From assembly GCA_023252195.1 (NCBI GenBank), contig JAHEXI010000005.1:1-64000 (forward strand): DNA of 64,000 nt, read 5' to 3'. Shown here piece by piece: positions 33,193 to 41,973 of this stretch. The stretch comes from Pseudonocardiales bacterium (GTDB taxonomy: Bacteria; Actinomycetota; Actinomycetes; Mycobacteriales; Pseudonocardiaceae). The translations under genes were made by a program, and so were the position numbers. Positions within the stretch are counted from its first letter, which is position 1. Each line of letters opens with the position of its first letter. The notes beneath the pieces are model-generated. The model was not told where the DNA came from and made no database searches. It saw only the letters and a program-made list of their open reading frames with translations.

Positions 33193-33309
33193 AGCGGGCT
33201 GAGTCGGCCCCGCACCTGGCTCTCGCTGACCCCCGAAGGCCAGACAACCTTCACCGCCAACCTTGCCGCGCTTCAGGCCATCGCAGGTCGACACATCGAC
33301 GCGTGGTGA
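33193..33309 (+). pseudogene. C-terminal remnant of a winged-helix regulator
   Basis: A short frame downstream of the TetR gene reads SGLSRPRTWLSLTPEGQTTF then ALQAIAGRH. This RPRTW-x-SLT-x-EG block ends the winged helix of PadR/MarR-like actinobacterial regulators, where it is followed by a dimerisation helix. The N-terminal part with the recognition helix is missing. It is a remnant, in a different frame from the TetR gene. Confidence 0.4.
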
Positions 33310-33314
33310 TTGCC

Positions 33315-33370
33315 ATTCGGAGCCGAATAGCGGTTCCCATGCCGGTGGAAAGCGCTATTCGGAGCCGAAT
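33315..33370. terminator. Bidirectional hairpin between TetR gene and VC0807 gene
   Basis: Left arm 33315-33332 and right arm 33353-33370 are near-perfect complements (18 bases with two mismatches at the centre of each arm). Each arm is itself a near-palindrome, ATTCGG-AG-CCGAAT. The pair separates two convergent genes and overlaps the last codons of the VC0807 gene, fitting a two-way terminator. Confidence 0.65.
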
Positions 33371-34065
33371 CGCGGTCTGGACGCGCTAGCTGTCGCGCCC
33401 GGCCGACGTCGCATTCGCTTTCCGTACCACATGGTCCACGCGATCAGCAGCGTGAACATTGCCGCCTGGAGCACCGTCGAGAGTCCGACCATGACGTGGA
33501 TGGGCAGCACATAGATCAGCGGGATACGCACGGCCGCCTCGATCAGTAGCCCAACTCCCCACACCATCGACATCACCCGGAAGCCGCGCCAGAAACCGGG
33601 ACTTGTCTGCCACTTGACGTTCCACCACGCCTGCTTCTCGCTGGTGGTGGCGGAGAACCGCTGGGCGGCGTAGAACATCATCGGCCGCCCCACTACGCAG
33701 GTGCCGAGGAAGATCAATCCGGCGACCGCAGTGCCGACCGAGTCCTTGGCGAGCATGAACCTGGCGTCGCCGGTGGCGAAGGACAGAGCGAGTCCGACTG
33801 TGAATACGGCCATCAGGAACGCGGCGAAGCCGTCCAATCTCCGGTTGTGCAGGGCTACGAACGCGACCCCCAGGCCGGCCACGACGGTACCGGCTAGCAG
33901 AGCCCGATAGTCGCCGACGCCGACGGCGTGCAGCCCGTAGTAGGCGAGCAACGGCAGCCCGACATCAAGCAACATCATCCGGATCAGTCCGACGGTCGAG
34001 GGCTGGGCCGGACATGCGTCGGCCGTCGCGACTGCCGGTGCAGTGCTTTTCGCTGCTTTCTCCAT
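33355..34065 (-). CDS. VC0807-family membrane protein
   Basis: A 236-aa polytopic membrane protein with about five or six helices (LLDVGLPLLAYYGL, LLAGTVVAGLGVAFVAL, FLMAVFTVGLALSF, LIFLGTCVVG, IHVMVGLSTVLQAAMF). RRLDGFAAF and KDSVGTAVAGLIFLG are landmarks of the VC0807 family, whose function is not known. The N-terminus is cytoplasmic and alanine-rich. The gene stands alone; its 3' end lies inside the shared hairpin at 33315-33370. Confidence 0.8.
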   Translation of the reverse strand: MEKAAKSTAPAVATADACPAQPSTVGLIRMMLLDVGLPLLAYYGLHAVGVGDYRALLAGTVVAGLGVAFVALHNRRLDGFAAFLMAVFTVGLALSFATGDARFMLAKDSVGTAVAGLIFLGTCVVGRPMMFYAAQRFSATTSEKQAWWNVKWQTSPGFWRGFRVMSMVWGVGLLIEAAVRIPLIYVLPIHVMVGLSTVLQAAMFTLLIAWTMWYGKRMRRRPGATASASRPRFGSE

Positions 34066-34173
34066 GCCATCACCATGATGGACCGACGGGCCTCGTAATA
34101 CTGCCGACGGTCATGTTCGCAGTCAGTTTGGCCGAGGAACTGCGTAAAGGTTCCAATAGGCGGCGGTACGGTG

Positions 34174-35826
34174 TCAGCCGGCCAGCGCGCGCAGGCGGCG
34201 GAGCACTTCTGGAGCGCCGAGTGCCTGGGTGACGGCGTGTAGGTCGGGGCTGCGGGTGGAGCCGGTAAGGGCTACGCGGATGAGTTGGGAGGCTTCGCGA
34301 ATTGAGCCGGGGTAGGTGTCGGGATTTTTCTTGTATTCCTTGGCGTTGGCTGCGAAGCCGTGTTTCGCGGCGAGCTCGCGGATCTGGTTAAACCATTCCT
34401 GGGGGTCATCCAGGTGCTGGTAGCCGTAGGCGAAGTCATGGGCGTAGTTCGCTGTGATGGTGGCGTCCACACCGAGCGGGATGAGGCGTTCATCGGTAGG
34501 ACCGGACAGTGGGGCGAACAGCTGGGGGAAGAAGAATCCGTAGGCGGCCCGGAAGTCCGACCACTTGCGCAGGTCCTTGCGCGGATTGTCGACACCATCG
34601 CGTTCCACGGTGAGGGCGCGCAGGGCGAGATCGCGCTCGGCGTGCAGTATGGTGACCAGTTCGGGATCGAATTGCGCTGCCCAGGCGCGGACAGCGGCGA
34701 GGATCTGGGGTCCGGGCAGGGTGGCGATATGGTCGGCGCTGATGTCTTCGAGCTTGACCAGATCCACCAGCGGGCCGGCCACTCCGCACTGGTCCAGCCG
34801 GATCGGGGTAGCGAGTGCTTGCTCCAGGGGGAGTTCAGCGAGCCGCCCGTTGGCTAGGCCCCGCAGGTAGTAGAGGACGGCCTCGGCGGGGTAACCGGCT
34901 TCGATGTAGAAGTCGACGCCAGCTTCGGGGTCTGTGCGCTTGGATAGTTTACGTTTCCCGCCGGCAGTCTTCTTCATCAGCGGAGCGATGTGCGCATAGG
35001 TGACCGGGTCGAAGCCCAGGGTGTCGAATAGCTGCAGGTGCAGCGGGACCGAGGAAATCCACTCCTCACCGCGGATGACCAGCGTGACGCGCATCAGGTG
35101 GTCATCCACCGCGTGCGCGAAGTGGTAGGTCGGCAGCCGAGGCGTTTGGTCGGAAGACTTCAGGATGACCGTGTCGTTGCGATTGGCCTCATGCTCCAAC
35201 TCGCCCCGAATCGCGTCGGTGAAGCGGACCCGCTGCCCGTTGGCGTTGTCCGGCGCGCGGAAGCGCACCACGTATGGGGCGCCTTCATCGAGTTTGGCAC
35301 GTACGGCGGCAGGTTCGGCATCGCGCCAGATGGCCCAGGGTCCGTAGTAGCCGGTGGGGATCTTGGCGGCTTGCTGGCGGCCGGTGATGTCGGCGAGTTC
35401 GCCCTTGGTGGCGAAACACGGGTATGCCTTGCCGTGGCGCAGCAGTTCCCGCACGTAGCTGAGGTAGATGCGTTCGCGGGCGGACTGGTGGTAGGGGCCG
35501 TAGTTGCCGTGCCCGTCGGTCTCGTCGGATGGGATACCGAAGTAGTCGAACGCGCGGGCGAACTGGGCCAGGGCGCCTTCGACCTCGCGCGACTGGTCGG
35601 TGTCTTCCACCCGCACCAGGTAGACGCCGCCGGAGTGCGCCGCGACGTCGCGGTCGATGGTGGCCACGTAGATGCCGCCGATATGCACGAACCCGGTCGG
35701 CGACGGGCCGAACCGGGTGATCTGAGCACCCTCGGGGAGCTCCCGCGGTGGGTAGTGATGTTCCCAATAGGCGGGTTCGGGCAGATCAGCGGGGAACAGG
35801 GCGTCGATCACCACGCGGTCCAGCAT
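34174..35826 (-). CDS. gltX: Glutamate--tRNA ligase, unusual (non-actinobacterial-like) type
   Basis: A 550-aa class I synthetase. ITRFGPSPTGFVHIGGIY near 35-52 is the HIGH motif, YLVRVEDTDQSR follows, and KRKLSKRTD (about 300) is the KMSKS signature. It charges tRNA with glutamate. At 550 aa and with LPEGAQITRFGPSPTGF plus a long C-terminal part, it is more like GluRS forms of Firmicutes/Bacteroidetes than the roughly 490-aa actinobacterial enzyme (recollection, not a search). Lone gene, without usual neighbours. It could be a second GluRS, a resistance copy, or an acquired one. Confidence 0.8.
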   Translation of the reverse strand: MLDRVVIDALFPADLPEPAYWEHHYPPRELPEGAQITRFGPSPTGFVHIGGIYVATIDRDVAAHSGGVYLVRVEDTDQSREVEGALAQFARAFDYFGIPSDETDGHGNYGPYHQSARERIYLSYVRELLRHGKAYPCFATKGELADITGRQQAAKIPTGYYGPWAIWRDAEPAAVRAKLDEGAPYVVRFRAPDNANGQRVRFTDAIRGELEHEANRNDTVILKSSDQTPRLPTYHFAHAVDDHLMRVTLVIRGEEWISSVPLHLQLFDTLGFDPVTYAHIAPLMKKTAGGKRKLSKRTDPEAGVDFYIEAGYPAEAVLYYLRGLANGRLAELPLEQALATPIRLDQCGVAGPLVDLVKLEDISADHIATLPGPQILAAVRAWAAQFDPELVTILHAERDLALRALTVERDGVDNPRKDLRKWSDFRAAYGFFFPQLFAPLSGPTDERLIPLGVDATITANYAHDFAYGYQHLDDPQEWFNQIRELAAKHGFAANAKEYKKNPDTYPGSIREASQLIRVALTGSTRSPDLHAVTQALGAPEVLRRLRALAG

Positions 35827-36063
35827 CGCTACGTAAGTCTCGCTTCCGGGCTGAACCCGATCATGGAATGGGCATGGTGCAGGTGACCAACGCTACCAAT
35901 CGTGGCGTGCATGCACGGCGCGGGCGCGGCCCGGCGGTGCGGATGATGCGTGACTACTAGGCCCAGAGGGCGTTGACCAAACAGTGACTCGCCAAGCGTG
36001 GGTTCACGTGCCGCACCCGCTCGCTGTCGACGACCACGATCAAAGCCTGCTTCTGGAGACAGC

Positions 36064-36720
36064 ATGAACACCTGGGTACTGACCCCGTGCCACCATCCGC
36101 GCTTGAGGGACCTCACGACGTCTCTGGCGCACCTGAGCCATCCGGTGGACCGGACAGTGGTGGTCACCACCCTCCCCGCGCCGATCGCACCGGACGACCT
36201 ACCCGGAGTGACCCTGCTGGTGTCCGCGGAACCGGGGACGAATGTCTCCCGCTGGTGGAATGCCGGCCTGGAGTGGATCGAGCAGCACCATGAACCGGGG
36301 CCCTATGAGGTGCTGTGCATGGAATCTGACGTGCGTATCGAATGGTCGACGCTGGCCCGGTTGCGGATGGTGCTGCGCAACTACAACCTCGCGATGGTCG
36401 GTACCGACTGGTGCGGCGTGGCCACCAGCGCGGTCGAGACCCGTTACGACCTGGACCCGTGGACCTCGGAGCACCGCATCCCCGGCGCGTGCATGCTGGT
36501 AGCCGGCGAACTCGGACTGCGCTTCGACGAGCAGTTCCGCTGGCGCTACGCCGCCGACGACTTCGAATGGCAGCACCGCAAGGCCGCTGGCACGGGCCTG
36601 GTGCGGGGCCTGACCATCGAGCACGGTCCCGGTCGGCCGTTGACGGGTGAGCGTGCCGAGTACGCCGAGGTGGACCGGCAGCGGTTCGTGGCGAAGTGGG
36701 GAGGGCCACCCATCCGGTGA
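36064..36720 (+). CDS. Putative nucleotide-sugar glycosyltransferase (GT2/GT-A-like)
   Basis: A 218-aa protein starting MNTWVLTPCHHPRLRDLTTS. TNVSRWWNAGLEWIEQHH and EVLCMESDVRIEW fit a GT-A-like fold, the acidic ESD taking the place of the DxD metal site, and RYAADDFEWQHRKA near the end resembles the acceptor-side acidic motif. No membrane segment is present. I call it a glycosyltransferase-like protein on this pattern only. The start ATG has CTGGAGAC before it; the frame is open upstream to 35998. Confidence 0.5.
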   Translation: MNTWVLTPCHHPRLRDLTTSLAHLSHPVDRTVVVTTLPAPIAPDDLPGVTLLVSAEPGTNVSRWWNAGLEWIEQHHEPGPYEVLCMESDVRIEWSTLARLRMVLRNYNLAMVGTDWCGVATSAVETRYDLDPWTSEHRIPGACMLVAGELGLRFDEQFRWRYAADDFEWQHRKAAGTGLVRGLTIEHGPGRPLTGERAEYAEVDRQRFVAKWGGPPIR

Positions 36721-36748
36721 GCCACCGCGCTGCGGTGACGACCGATGC

Positions 36749-37357
36749 TCACGGTCGCACCGCGGTGACCACCACAAGCGCACGCCGGCCGGGCGTATGG
36801 TTCTCGACCCGGGCGTCTGTGAAGCCGGCCGCCAGGCACTGAGCTGCGAAGGACTCACCCTGCTGTGTTGTCCAGCCATGGCTGGCAACGCCGGTGGCGC
36901 CGGGTCGCACCAGGCGCTCGATCGCAAGAAATCGGCCGCCTGGGGCGAGCACTCGCTTGATCTCGGCGAGTCCTGCGGTGACGTCTCTCCAGTGGTGAAC
37001 GGTCGCCAGCGACCACACCACCGTCGCCGAGGCGTCGCGCTCTGGCAGGGCTTCCACCGCGCCGTCGACCCAGGTGATGGCAGGTCGGTCACCGGTCAAC
37101 GTCCGAGCGAGCCGAAGCATCACGGGTGCCGGATCCACGCCGGTCACGCGCGCTCCACGGCGGGCGGCTTCCCTGACTGCGGTGCCGGGACCGCAGCCAA
37201 CGTCGATGACCCGGTCAGCATTCGACACGGAGGCCACGTCGGCGGCGAGGCGAGCGGCGGCACCCCCCGCGAGGCTCATGATGAGCCCGATCAACAGTCC
37301 CGTCACCCCGGCGAAGCCGGGATGGTCGGCGTGGTGGTTGACGGCATCAGCGGTCAT
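36749..37357 (-). CDS. Class I SAM methyltransferase (UbiE/Methyltransf_11-like)
   Basis: A 202-aa methyltransferase. VIDVGCGPGTAVREAARRG (about 50-68) is the SAM motif I, VTGVDPAPVMLRLA holds the acidic strand end, VDGAVEALPERDASAT and SLATVHHWRDV follow, then KRVLAPGGRFLAIERLV. Substrate unknown. I place the start at 37357; an ATG at 37378 lies inside the predicted MerR operator and is less likely. The gene is divergent from a broken MerR regulator, implying past control by a MerR-type sensor. Confidence 0.8.
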   Translation of the reverse strand: MTADAVNHHADHPGFAGVTGLLIGLIMSLAGGAAARLAADVASVSNADRVIDVGCGPGTAVREAARRGARVTGVDPAPVMLRLARTLTGDRPAITWVDGAVEALPERDASATVVWSLATVHHWRDVTAGLAEIKRVLAPGGRFLAIERLVRPGATGVASHGWTTQQGESFAAQCLAAGFTDARVENHTPGRRALVVVTAVRP

Positions 37358-37363
37358 AAGTAC

Positions 37364-37381
37364 ACCTTGCGGGTTCAAGGT
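37364..37381. promoter_or_regulatory. MerR-type operator
   Basis: ACCTTG (37364-37369) and CAAGGT (37376-37381) form a perfect inverted repeat with six bases between. It lies between the methyltransferase gene and the MerR remnant. MerR-family sites often have the form ACCT(N)AGGT, and this one sits where a MerR gene would control a divergent partner. Confidence 0.55.
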
Positions 37382-37401
37382 GGCTCGAAGTCAATGACTT
37401 T

Positions 37402-37588
37402 ATGGATCTCATCCCGATCGTGCCGATCCGCGGTTGGGCTAGGACTGGGCGCCTCGGCGTTGCGTTACTACGGCGAACGCGGCTTGGTGTCCGCGCCCGC
37501 GCGGCAGGCCGGACGACGGATGTACGGCATGGCATTGGCTAATAGGGCACTCGCTGGACCGCTTCGCCGCCCGACTATGGGTCCGTAA
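37402..37588 (+). pseudogene. MerR-family regulator, truncated and frameshifted
   Basis: From the ATG at 37402 the frame reads MDLIPI, then after a frame change GLGASALRYYGERGLVSAPA and GRRMYG, the N-terminal winged helix of MerR regulators (recognition helix and wing). No complete dimerisation or effector domain follows; the reading stops at 37588. The normal gene would begin M-D-L-I-P-I-G-E, so a base change has broken the frame near 37415-37440. The gene is degenerate, but the operator at 37364-37381 remains. Confidence 0.65.
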
Positions 37589-38048
37589 TTGTCCCGCTAG
37601 GTGCGATGACGATGTTTGGCAGGCCTGATTGGGTGAGTCAAGATCATCGGGTGGCGCCCAAGTAGACGATCGTTGGCGTTGCAGTGCTGGCTGACAGTGA
37701 CTACTGAGCGTGCGTGTGTGCGTGCAATTCGCGATAACGGTCACGGAGGTAACGGCCAAGCCGAATCGAACGATAAAGATGAAGACGGCCCCAAAGAGGT
37801 ATCGCACCATCAATTGAGCCTTGATCTCAACCTGAAACAACCAGGCGGGCGCCCGATGCCGCAGCATGGCAAGACGAGACTCGCGCACTGGTGCGACCGC
37901 GCAATGGCACCACAATGGCCCGGCGAGAACGGTCACCGGTCGACACCGACCCCGCTGACCACCCTCAACCAAGGCATCGTGATCAACCTGGGTCGTACCG
38001 ACGAGCACCCCTGCGGGAGCACCCTGATCGATCTCGAAGGGAGATCAG
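37589..38048. other. Stretch without a convincing gene
   Basis: No frame with a recognised domain. A minus-strand frame across 37439-38008 has a short hydrophobic piece (about 37720-37810) but no ribosome site and no homology pattern. The right end holds AAGGGAG, the ribosome site of the secreted protein at 38049. Confidence 0.4.
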
Positions 38049-38285
38049 ATGATCATGAAATCGACGATCGCAGCTATCGGCTTGGCAATCAGCCTGAGTT
38101 TTGCGACGGTTGGTATCGCAGACGCTAGCCCAGCGGCTCCGACAACGCGATGCAGTGACGCTAAGGCCGCTTTGCTTAAATTACAAGCTGCAGCCGCCGC
38201 CGCAAAAGCAGGTTCAGCAACGCAAAGAGGTCTCCAAGCGATGGTTGATGGACTTACTCCGCAAGTCAACCGCCTTTGTCCTTAG
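38049..38285 (+). CDS. Small secreted protein, 78 aa
   Basis: MIMKSTIAAIGLAISLSFATV is a signal peptide with a likely signal-peptidase cleavage near ADASPA (about 25-28). The mature part is about 52 aa with two cysteines, RCSDAKAALLKLQAAAAAAK and a C-terminal NRLCP, so one disulphide may form. GGGAG lies six bases before the ATG. It is a small exported helical protein of unknown role, resembling other actinobacterial exported peptides. No downstream processing gene is present. Confidence 0.6.
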   Translation: MIMKSTIAAIGLAISLSFATVGIADASPAAPTTRCSDAKAALLKLQAAAAAAKAGSATQRGLQAMVDGLTPQVNRLCP

Positions 38286-38489
38286 GAATCGTAATGTCGT
38301 CGCTTCGAAATACAGTCGAGACGACGCTGCAGTCGCCGAGTTCGACACCACGGCTGTCCACCGCCCCCAAGGCGGCTCCCATGTCGAACTCGGCGCACGC
38401 AGGCTGTCCCCGGTGAGGGCGGGGCACCAGACGGCGACCCAGGACCCATTTCATACTTCAGGACGGCGCGTAGCGCCGACGGCGTTGGT

Positions 38490-39304
38490 TCAGGATGAGG
38501 GCGCGTTGAGGTGAGTGATGTAGCGCTGGGCCGAGCGGCGGATAGCGGCCGGGCCGTCCTCGACGACAGTCCGGCCCCACCAGCCGCCGTAGACGCGGTC
38601 GAAGCGGTAGCCCTCGACGCGATGAACGATTGCCGCGACTGTGGCGGCGTCAAGCGGAATGAGGTTGGGGTAGCTCCACATGAAGCTCACCCACTGGCGG
38701 TCCTGCACGACGGTGATGGTGTCGCCGGTGAGCAAGGCTCCCCGCCCGTCGGATCCAGCTGGCCAGTGCAGCACCGCGGCACCGTCGAAATGGCCGCCGA
38801 TTCGGGCCAACGTCACGCCGGGGACCGGCGTGACCTCGTCCGCTTCAAATAGCTCGATACGTGGTGAGGGACGCTGGATCCAATCCCGATCCGCGGTGGG
38901 AATGAGGATCGGGGCATCGAATGCGTCCGCCCATTCGACGCACGCGGCGTAGAAATGTGGATGTGACAGGCAGATCGCCGCGATGCCCCGCGTCGGGTGA
39001 CTTCCTCGAGCGCAGCGTCGTCGAGCAGGGAGACGCAGTCCCAGAGCACATTGCCCCGCTCGGTGCAGACGAGCAGCGCTCGCTGTCCAATCGCGAAGGA
39101 TGGGGAGGTCCCGATCCCGAGTAGGTCGGTCTCCTCTTCCCGGAGGTCGCTGGTTCGGTCGCGGGCGAGTTCGGTGCCGGTCGTCCACCGCTGGCCCTCC
39201 CATCCGACATACTGCCGTTCGTCCTCGCAGATCGGGCAGGCTGGCGGGGGTTCGGCGGTGGCGGCTTGTTGAACACCGCACGTCACACAGATCCACGCGG
39301 GCAT
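38490..39304 (-). pseudogene. Metallo-beta-lactamase-fold hydrolase with rubredoxin-like N-terminus, frameshifted
   Basis: The protein begins at 39304 with ICVTCGVQQAATAEPPPACP, a zinc-ribbon-like CxxC...CxxC, followed by a beta-lactamase core. The frame then changes at a run of four C (38986-38989 on the plus strand); the rest, GIAAICLSHPHFYAACVEW onward, holds the MBL metal ligands in SHPH and downstream DGAAVLHWPAG, ALLTGDTITV. Restoring one base in the run would give one continuous gene, so this could be a homopolymer sequencing error or a real lesion. It ends at 38490. Confidence 0.7.
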
Positions 39305-39356
39305 ATCGAGCTCTACTCCTTCGTCCTAGCGTTGACGTTGCTTCACCAGGTGGTAC

Positions 39357-39818
39357 ATGTACCCAATGGCTCATCGGCAACACATCGAGGTCCAGGTCCA
39401 TACCCGCGCCAAGGCCAACGCCGTGTACGCGCTGCTGCGGGACGGCACGAGCTGGCCGAGGTGGACGTCGATCGATTCATTCGAGCTGGAACGGGCCGGG
39501 GAGCGCGAGCCAGAAGGACTCGGTGCAATCAGAATTTTTCGCAAAGGGACGGTGGCTGGCCGAGACCAGATCGCCGAGCTAATCCTCGATCGCAGGTTCA
39601 GCTACCTGCATCTGTCCGGGCTGCCGGTAGAAGACTATCGTGCGGACGTCGATCTCGAACCGAATGCAGAAGGGACTATAATCCGCTGGCACGTTTCGTT
39701 CTCGCCGAAGGTGCCCGGGACCGGTTGGGTGTTGCGGTGGGGGATCGAGCGATTCGTCACGCAGTGCGCGCGACGTTTGGCTGGCTATGCGCAAACCGCC
39801 ACGGTCGATGACCGCTGA
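39357..39818 (+). CDS. SRPBCC-family protein (polyketide cyclase/Bet v1-like)
   Basis: A 153-aa protein with the helix-grip pattern: IEVQVHTRAKANAVYALLRD then WPRWTSIDSFELE, EGLGAIRIF and VPGTGWVLRWGIERFVTQCARRLAGY. SRPBCC proteins form a ligand cavity binding lipids, polyketides or aromatic compounds. The ATG at 39357 has AGGTGG nearby, but the ATG at 39366 is also possible. Divergent from the MBL gene, and it overlaps the amidohydrolase gene, hinting at a shared role in some small-molecule route. Confidence 0.7.
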   Translation: MYPMAHRQHIEVQVHTRAKANAVYALLRDGTSWPRWTSIDSFELERAGEREPEGLGAIRIFRKGTVAGRDQIAELILDRRFSYLHLSGLPVEDYRADVDLEPNAEGTIIRWHVSFSPKVPGTGWVLRWGIERFVTQCARRLAGYAQTATVDDR

Positions 39819-40953
39819 GGGGTTGCGCGCCGCTGTCGACACGCTGCGCCTGGTGGATCATCACGTCCACGGTGCCATGGTGGGTGATGTCGAAGGTGCT
39901 GCATTCGAGGCTGGCTTCAGTGAATCCCCGTGGCCGCCACCGGTTGGCACGACCCACCTGGATTCTCAACTGGGTTTCGCCGTCCGGCGCTGGTGTGCCC
40001 CGGTGCTGGACCTACCCTCGCATGCGGACGCCACTGCGTACCTGGCCCGTCGGCGCGATCTCGGTGCGCACGAGGTTACCCGCCGGTTTCTCGCCGCCAG
40101 TGGCGTCGGGTGGTTCCTTGTCGATACCGGCTGCCGCGCTGAGCAGACTTTGGGACCCGAAAGGATGGCGGTCTCCTCCGGTCGCGCCGCAGCGGAGATT
40201 GTGCGTCTGGAATCGGTTGCCGAAGAGGTGGCGGTCAGTGGCGTGGATGCGACTCAGTTCGCCGACCGGTTCGCCTCGGCGTTGCATGAACGGGCTCGCG
40301 CTGCGGTGGCGTTGAAGTCCGTCATCGCCTACCGGTACGGCCTTGACTTCGATCCCGAACCTCCCAGCGTCGGTGAGGTTCGCCGCGCTGCCGGACAGTG
40401 GCTCCGGCGACAAGAAACCGGCAAGCCGCGGCTGACCGATCCGGTGCTGCTGCGCCACCTACTCTGGGCCGGCGTCGAACGCGGCCTGCCATTGCAGTTC
40501 CACGTCGGATACGGAGACCCCGATCTCACTCTGCACCGCTGCGACCCGTCGCTGATGACCGATTTTCTTCGCCTGGTACAGGACCGCCAGGTGCCGGTGA
40601 TGCTGCTGCACGGCTACCCCTATCACCGCACCGCCGGTTACCTCGCCCAAGTGTTTCCTCATGTGTATTTCGACGTCGGATTGGCGGTGAACTACACCGG
40701 GGCGCGGTCTCGCGCAGTGGTCGCGGAGTCGCTGGAACTGGCCCCCTTCGGGAAACTGCTGTTCTCCTCCGATGCGTGGGGACCGGCCGAGCTGCACTAT
40801 CTCGGAGCTGTGCTGTGGCGACGCGCCATGGCCAGCGTCCTAGGCGAGTGGGTGGACGGGGGCGACTGGTCGAATGCCGACGCCGTGCGCGTCGCGCATA
40901 TGGTGGGCGCGGACAACGCCACACGTGTCTACCGCTTGAACGAGTCCGCGTGA
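39808..40953 (+). CDS. Amidohydrolase-superfamily protein
   Basis: A 381-aa TIM-barrel metal hydrolase. LVDHHVHGAM carries the HxH metal pair near the N-terminus; LKSVIAYRYG holds a lysine; LPLQFHVGYGDPD and LLHGYPYHRTAGYL contain histidines, and KLLFSSDAWGP the late aspartate. This is the amidohydrolase-2/FluG-like pattern. Substrate unknown. Start ambiguous: ATG at 39808 overlaps the SRPBCC stop by 11 bases; the frame is also open to 39787. Likely co-transcribed with the SRPBCC gene. Confidence 0.75.
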   Translation: MTAEGLRAAVDTLRLVDHHVHGAMVGDVEGAAFEAGFSESPWPPPVGTTHLDSQLGFAVRRWCAPVLDLPSHADATAYLARRRDLGAHEVTRRFLAASGVGWFLVDTGCRAEQTLGPERMAVSSGRAAAEIVRLESVAEEVAVSGVDATQFADRFASALHERARAAVALKSVIAYRYGLDFDPEPPSVGEVRRAAGQWLRRQETGKPRLTDPVLLRHLLWAGVERGLPLQFHVGYGDPDLTLHRCDPSLMTDFLRLVQDRQVPVMLLHGYPYHRTAGYLAQVFPHVYFDVGLAVNYTGARSRAVVAESLELAPFGKLLFSSDAWGPAELHYLGAVLWRRAMASVLGEWVDGGDWSNADAVRVAHMVGADNATRVYRLNESA

Positions 40954-40963
40954 CGCTGCACGT

Positions 40964-41024
40964 CGTGAACTCGGCAGTACCGACATCCTCAGTGCCCGGA
41001 AAGGTCGGTGCTGTCGAGTTCACG
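40964..41024. terminator. Bidirectional hairpin between amidohydrolase and crtB
   Basis: Left arm 40964-40984 and right arm 41004-41024 are complementary over 21 bases with two mismatches. It separates the convergent amidohydrolase and phytoene-synthase genes and slightly overlaps the 3' end of the latter, fitting a two-way terminator. Confidence 0.65.
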
Positions 41025-41973
41025 GCGACACTTGGCGGGTTCGGGCTAGTAGGGCTCTGCTTAGGCCTGGTAAAGCGACGGCGAGGCGACGGCGGCCTGG
41101 CACTGCCACGCGGCGGGCTAGCACGTGGTACTCGGCCGCTTCGATCTCGTCCAGAATGCCGCCGTAGAGGCGAAACGCGGTGGCTACGCAGGCTCGGGAC
41201 ACCGGGGCCAGCATCGGAATCCCCGGCGCCGCCCGACGGTAGATCGCCCGGGTTCGCGCGACCAGGTAGGCCAGCGCGCGGCGCACTCTCGGATCGGGCC
41301 GCCCGGTGCTGCGGCACCAGCCCAGTAGCTCCCGGTCCACCCCGAAGGACGCCAGCTCGTCGGCGGGTAGGTAAACCCGTCCGCGATCGAGATCTTCCCC
41401 GATGTCGCGGAGAAAGTTGGTGATCTGAAAGGCGACGCCCAGCGCGGCGGCGTGCGGCTCAGCTCGCTCGCGAGGAACCACGATACCCAGCACCGGCAGC
41501 ACCTGCAGACCGATCACGGCCGCTGAGCCGTGCACGTAGCGGGCGAGGTCGTCGAAGGTCTGATAACCGGCCACCCCGCCCTGCTCCACCGGCCGATCCA
41601 TCTGCATCGAGTGCATGAAATCCGCGAAGTGCTGCGGATCGATCTGGTAGCGAACCGCGGTGTGCACCGGCGCGGCCAGCACCGGGTGCGCCGAGTGGCC
41701 CTGCGCCAGCCCGTCGAGCAACTGTTGCGCCAGCGCGTCGAGCTCCGCGAGGCGCTGCGGCCACGGCCGGGTGTCGGCAAGGTCGTCGACGATCTCATCG
41801 GCGTACCGGGCCAGCCCGTACAGCGCGTGGATCGCTGGCCGTTGCCCCGGCGGTAGCAGCCGGGTCGCCAAGAAGTAGGTGCGGCCGTGCGCCGCATTGA
41901 GTTGCCGACATCGGGCGTAGGACGCGCGCAGGGCGGGCTCGGTGACGCCGGCAGCGTCGAGCTCACGGCTCAT
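41020..41973 (-). CDS. crtB: Phytoene/squalene synthase family protein
   Basis: A 317-aa prenyl synthase. [15 protein letters not shown] (about 52-66) and [18 protein letters not shown] (about 185-202) are the two aspartate-rich blocks of phytoene synthases, which join two geranylgeranyl diphosphates into phytoene. It ends the isoprenoid operon; its ATG overlaps the mannosyltransferase stop by four bases. With the desaturase and GGPP synthase upstream, a carotenoid route is the likely role, though squalene-type synthases share these motifs. Confidence 0.85.
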   Translation of the reverse strand: MSRELDAAGVTEPALRASYARCRQLNAAHGRTYFLATRLLPPGQRPAIHALYGLARYADEIVDDLADTRPWPQRLAELDALAQQLLDGLAQGHSAHPVLAAPVHTAVRYQIDPQHFADFMHSMQMDRPVEQGGVAGYQTFDDLARYVHGSAAVIGLQVLPVLGIVVPRERAEPHAAALGVAFQITNFLRDIGEDLDRGRVYLPADELASFGVDRELLGWCRSTGRPDPRVRRALAYLVARTRAIYRRAAPGIPMLAPVSRACVATAFRLYGGILDEIEAAEYHVLARRVAVPGRRRLAVALPGLSRALLARTRQVSP

